Assembly: GCA_944323655.1 (NCBI GenBank)
Contig: CALUTL010000003.1
Coordinates: 1 to 64,000, forward strand
Source: Candidatus Gastranaerophilales bacterium
GTDB lineage: Bacteria; Cyanobacteriota; Vampirovibrionia; Gastranaerophilales; Gastranaerophilaceae
Reading direction: 5' to 3'
DNA length: 64,000 nucleotides
The notes under the pieces were generated by a model that was not told the DNA's origin, did no database searches, and saw only the letters and a program-made list of their open reading frames with translations. Every line of letters starts with the position of its first letter. The stretch's first letter is position 1. Of the stretch, positions 62,135 to 64,000 are shown in pieces. The translations under genes were made by a program, and so were the position numbers.

Positions 62135-63004
62135 ATGGACGGAAGCAACTACATACCAAATGCAGCAGACATAACAGACGGCAAACGGCTTGTAAAAAAA
62201 ATGCAGCGAAGCCGCCAAATAAGAAAAGGCAGAAAACGCAAAAATGCCTTTCGCTCTTTTATGTGTTTTGTTATGAACATTGTGTTAATAGCTTTGCTTG
62301 TTTATTCAACAGATATGCCTCAGTGGTATTTAAAGGAAGATGTTTTCTCCAAACCTGACGGAAAAACAATAGAAATACTAAATAACAGCATTGTTTCTAC
62401 TTCAAAAATCATGACGGCACTAAAAACGGTCGAAGTTCCAAAAGTTCCGATATATATGGCAAAAACAGACAATTTAAAGAAAAAACTTTTAGAATTTACA
62501 CCGATTGAAGAAGTATATATAAGGCGTTATGCCTTTCCTGCAAGATTGCAGATAATTATAAGAGAACGGGAACCTTTTATGACAATTTCACCTGATGTTA
62601 AGGTTCCGCCGGTTGCCTTCTTTACAAAAGACGGCAAACTTATAGGCAGAGAATATCTTCCTCTGAAAGCCGGATATAAGACACTTCTTGTCCTTTCATA
62701 CGGAAACAAGGGTGACGATTATACAAAATGGGATTTGAAAAAGCTTCAACGGCTTGAAAAAATAGCAAAATACGTATCTGTATATTCAAAAGAACCTGTT
62801 GAATATCTGGACTTGAGAAATCCTGAAGATGTTTATGTGAAAATCAAATCCGTAAACATCCGTCTTGGAAGATTGGATGAAAATGTTTATGAAAGAATAA
62901 AAAGAATCCCGTCAATTCTTCCGCAAGTTCAGCTTGTGGATTCGAAAATCAAATATCTTGATTTAAGCTGGGAGAAAGTAAATTATTTAAAATTGGACGA
63001 CTAG
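62135..63004 (+). CDS. ftsQ: FtsQ/DivIB-like POTRA cell-division protein
   Basis: The 289-residue product has a basic cytoplasmic N-terminus (KKMQRSRQIRKGRKRKNAFR), one membrane helix (FMCFVMNIVLIALLVYSTDM), then a POTRA-like domain (LKKKLLEFTPIEEVYIRRYA near 112) and FPARLQIIIREREPF, and the FtsQ domain ending in YLDLSWEKVNY. Position after ddl matches the dcw cluster order (murC-murB-ddl-ftsQ). It links FtsL/FtsB to the divisome. Sequence is divergent. Confidence 0.8.
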   Translation: MDGSNYIPNAADITDGKRLVKKMQRSRQIRKGRKRKNAFRSFMCFVMNIVLIALLVYSTDMPQWYLKEDVFSKPDGKTIEILNNSIVSTSKIMTALKTVEVPKVPIYMAKTDNLKKKLLEFTPIEEVYIRRYAFPARLQIIIREREPFMTISPDVKVPPVAFFTKDGKLIGREYLPLKAGYKTLLVLSYGNKGDDYTKWDLKKLQRLEKIAKYVSVYSKEPVEYLDLRNPEDVYVKIKSVNIRLGRLDENVYERIKRIPSILPQVQLVDSKIKYLDLSWEKVNYLKLDD

Positions 63005-63014
63005 GAGAAATATT

Positions 63015-64000
63015 ATGAAAACCGCAATAGCACAAATAAAGTTAAAAACAGCAGATTTCGATTTTAATTATAAAAACATAACCGAAACAATAGAAAATAC
63101 AGACTGTGACTTAATCATATTTCCGTCAGCGCTTCTGAAAGACACCGGCGCAAAGGACTTAGACTATGACGAGGACTGCATTAAAAAAGAAGAAGAAATG
63201 TATGAAAAAATAGCCGAAAAAGAATATTCTAAAGCAGTTTTAATCGGAAATATTTTAATTAAAGACGGTGATGTGGAAGAGGTTGAAACCTTTGAACATT
63301 GCGGGAAAAAGATTTATGTATCAGAAACTTTTTATGATGATATAATCTGTGACCTTTATATTTTAACGAGAAACAAGTATTTCGTAATGAAAACTTACGA
63401 TGAATTTGTAGAAGATATAAGCGTAAAAACGGATTTTGTATACATAAATGCAATAGGAATGTCAGATGAAAGTATTTATGCAGGCGGAAGCTTTGTCAAA
63501 AACAAAGAAAACCAAGTTGTTTGGCAATCACCGATATGCGAAGAAGAAGTAAAAATTATAGATTTTACAACCTCAATTGAATACCAAAAAGAGAATTTTG
63601 AAGAAAATATTTATAAAGTTACGACATTTGCACTCAAAGAATACTGTGAAAACACAGGATTTAAGCGGGTAATATTAGGACTTTCCGGCGGGATAGACAG
63701 CGCCTTAACAGCAGCACTTGCCGTAAAAGCACTGGGTTCAGAAAATGTATCGGGAATTTTAATGCCAAGCATGTTTTCCTCAGACGGAAGCGTAACAGAT
63801 TCTATTGAATTAGCCCAAAACCTCGGAATAAAAACCGTAAAACATTCGATTACACCGCTTTTTGACAACTTTATGGAAAAAATAGCCCACGAACGGCTTC
63901 ACGATTTAGCGGAGGAAAATCTTCAGGCAAGACTTAGAGCATTAATTTTAATGTTTTTCTCAAACCGTGACGGTGCGCTTCTTCTTTCGACCGGCAACAA
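63015..64000 (+). CDS. nadE: NAD+ synthetase with degenerate N-terminal amidase domain (cut by window end)
   Basis: The C-terminal part is a clear NAD+ synthetase: LGLSGGIDSALTAALAVKAL (PP-loop near 220) and ENLQARLRALILM-x-F-x-x-x-x-x-G-A-L-L-L-S-T-G-N-K, reaching the window end. The N-terminal nitrilase-like domain is only about 190 residues, shorter than the usual 260-280. Its catalytic triad looks lost: FPE is FPS, the lysine segment is missing and ICED reads VSET (Cys to Ser). It may use ammonia, not glutamine. GGAG precedes ATG. Partial. Confidence 0.9.
   Translation, partial: MKTAIAQIKLKTADFDFNYKNITETIENTDCDLIIFPSALLKDTGAKDLDYDEDCIKKEEEMYEKIAEKEYSKAVLIGNILIKDGDVEEVETFEHCGKKIYVSETFYDDIICDLYILTRNKYFVMKTYDEFVEDISVKTDFVYINAIGMSDESIYAGGSFVKNKENQVVWQSPICEEEVKIIDFTTSIEYQKENFEENIYKVTTFALKEYCENTGFKRVILGLSGGIDSALTAALAVKALGSENVSGILMPSMFSSDGSVTDSIELAQNLGIKTVKHSITPLFDNFMEKIAHERLHDLAEENLQARLRALILMFFSNRDGALLLSTGN

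Noticed and set aside
1-64000. CRISPR arrays, rRNA genes, riboswitches and intact transposases
   Set aside because: I looked for regular spaced repeats, rRNA cores, known aptamer patterns and DDE or serine/tyrosine recombinase genes and found none.

Overview
The window is AT-rich bacterial DNA from a Gram-negative lineage. It encodes lipid A enzymes (LpxI, LpxB), an LptD/OstA-type outer-membrane protein, a heptose-7-phosphate kinase, part of a dcw cluster (MurC, MurB, Ddl, FtsQ) and a type IV prepilin-like protein. Many predicted proteins have no recognised family but share habits: a short N-terminal region with an F-x-G or F-x-x-G motif (ISFSGT, HFTSGF, VFTGS, SFAG) and long, weakly hydrophobic membrane proteins. 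Together with an IctB/O-antigen-ligase-like protein of cyanobacterial flavour, this suggests a gut Vampirovibrionia/Melainabacteria (Gastranaerophilales) genome. That assignment is inference from protein style; no rRNA is present to test it.

Positions 1 to about 11,300 look accessory. They hold orphan proteins, two GNAT acetyltransferases, a CheR-like methyltransferase, transposon-end-like repeats with no transposase, a remnant of a WYL-domain regulator beside an orphan 143-residue protein, an LprI-like (lysozyme inhibitor family) protein next to a GH108 muramidase, and a two-gene unit. That unit encodes a large protein with an N-terminal Vsr/DUF559-like nuclease fused to a RecQ-type helicase, followed by a small coiled-coil protein with a C-terminal membrane anchor. 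It is the best candidate in the window for an undescribed, probably anti-phage, system. A tRNA-Ser(GCU) sits at the right edge of this region.

Positions 11.6 to 27 kb carry a BFN-domain protein, a DUF1858 protein, TrmFO, several related membrane proteins (688, 222, 183 and 1137 residues), an anti-sigma/ECF sigma/Spy-like envelope stress operon with an ECF-type promoter, a soluble histidine kinase with a NarL-type response regulator, RmuC and PyrF.

Positions 27 to 46 kb hold a prepilin gene divergent from an XRE regulator with a long inverted repeat over the pilin promoter. They also hold ComEC in an apparent operon with a GHL10-type glycosidase and a TPR protein, IspG, a phosphodiesterase, a predicted HExxH metalloprotease-like protein, a heptose kinase, DUF4330 and IctB-like proteins, a DegT aminotransferase, and a hydrolase pair.

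Positions 46 to 64 kb hold a P-loop/TPR protein coupled to RsmG. An envelope operon follows (34-residue membrane peptide, M23 peptidase, LptD-like, class II aldolase, LpxI, LpxB). Then come a membrane protein, dGTPase, a GNAT, MurC-MurB-Ddl-FtsQ, and an NAD synthetase cut by the window end whose glutaminase half looks degenerate. Two intergenic promoter-terminator pairs without reading frames are proposed as small RNA genes.
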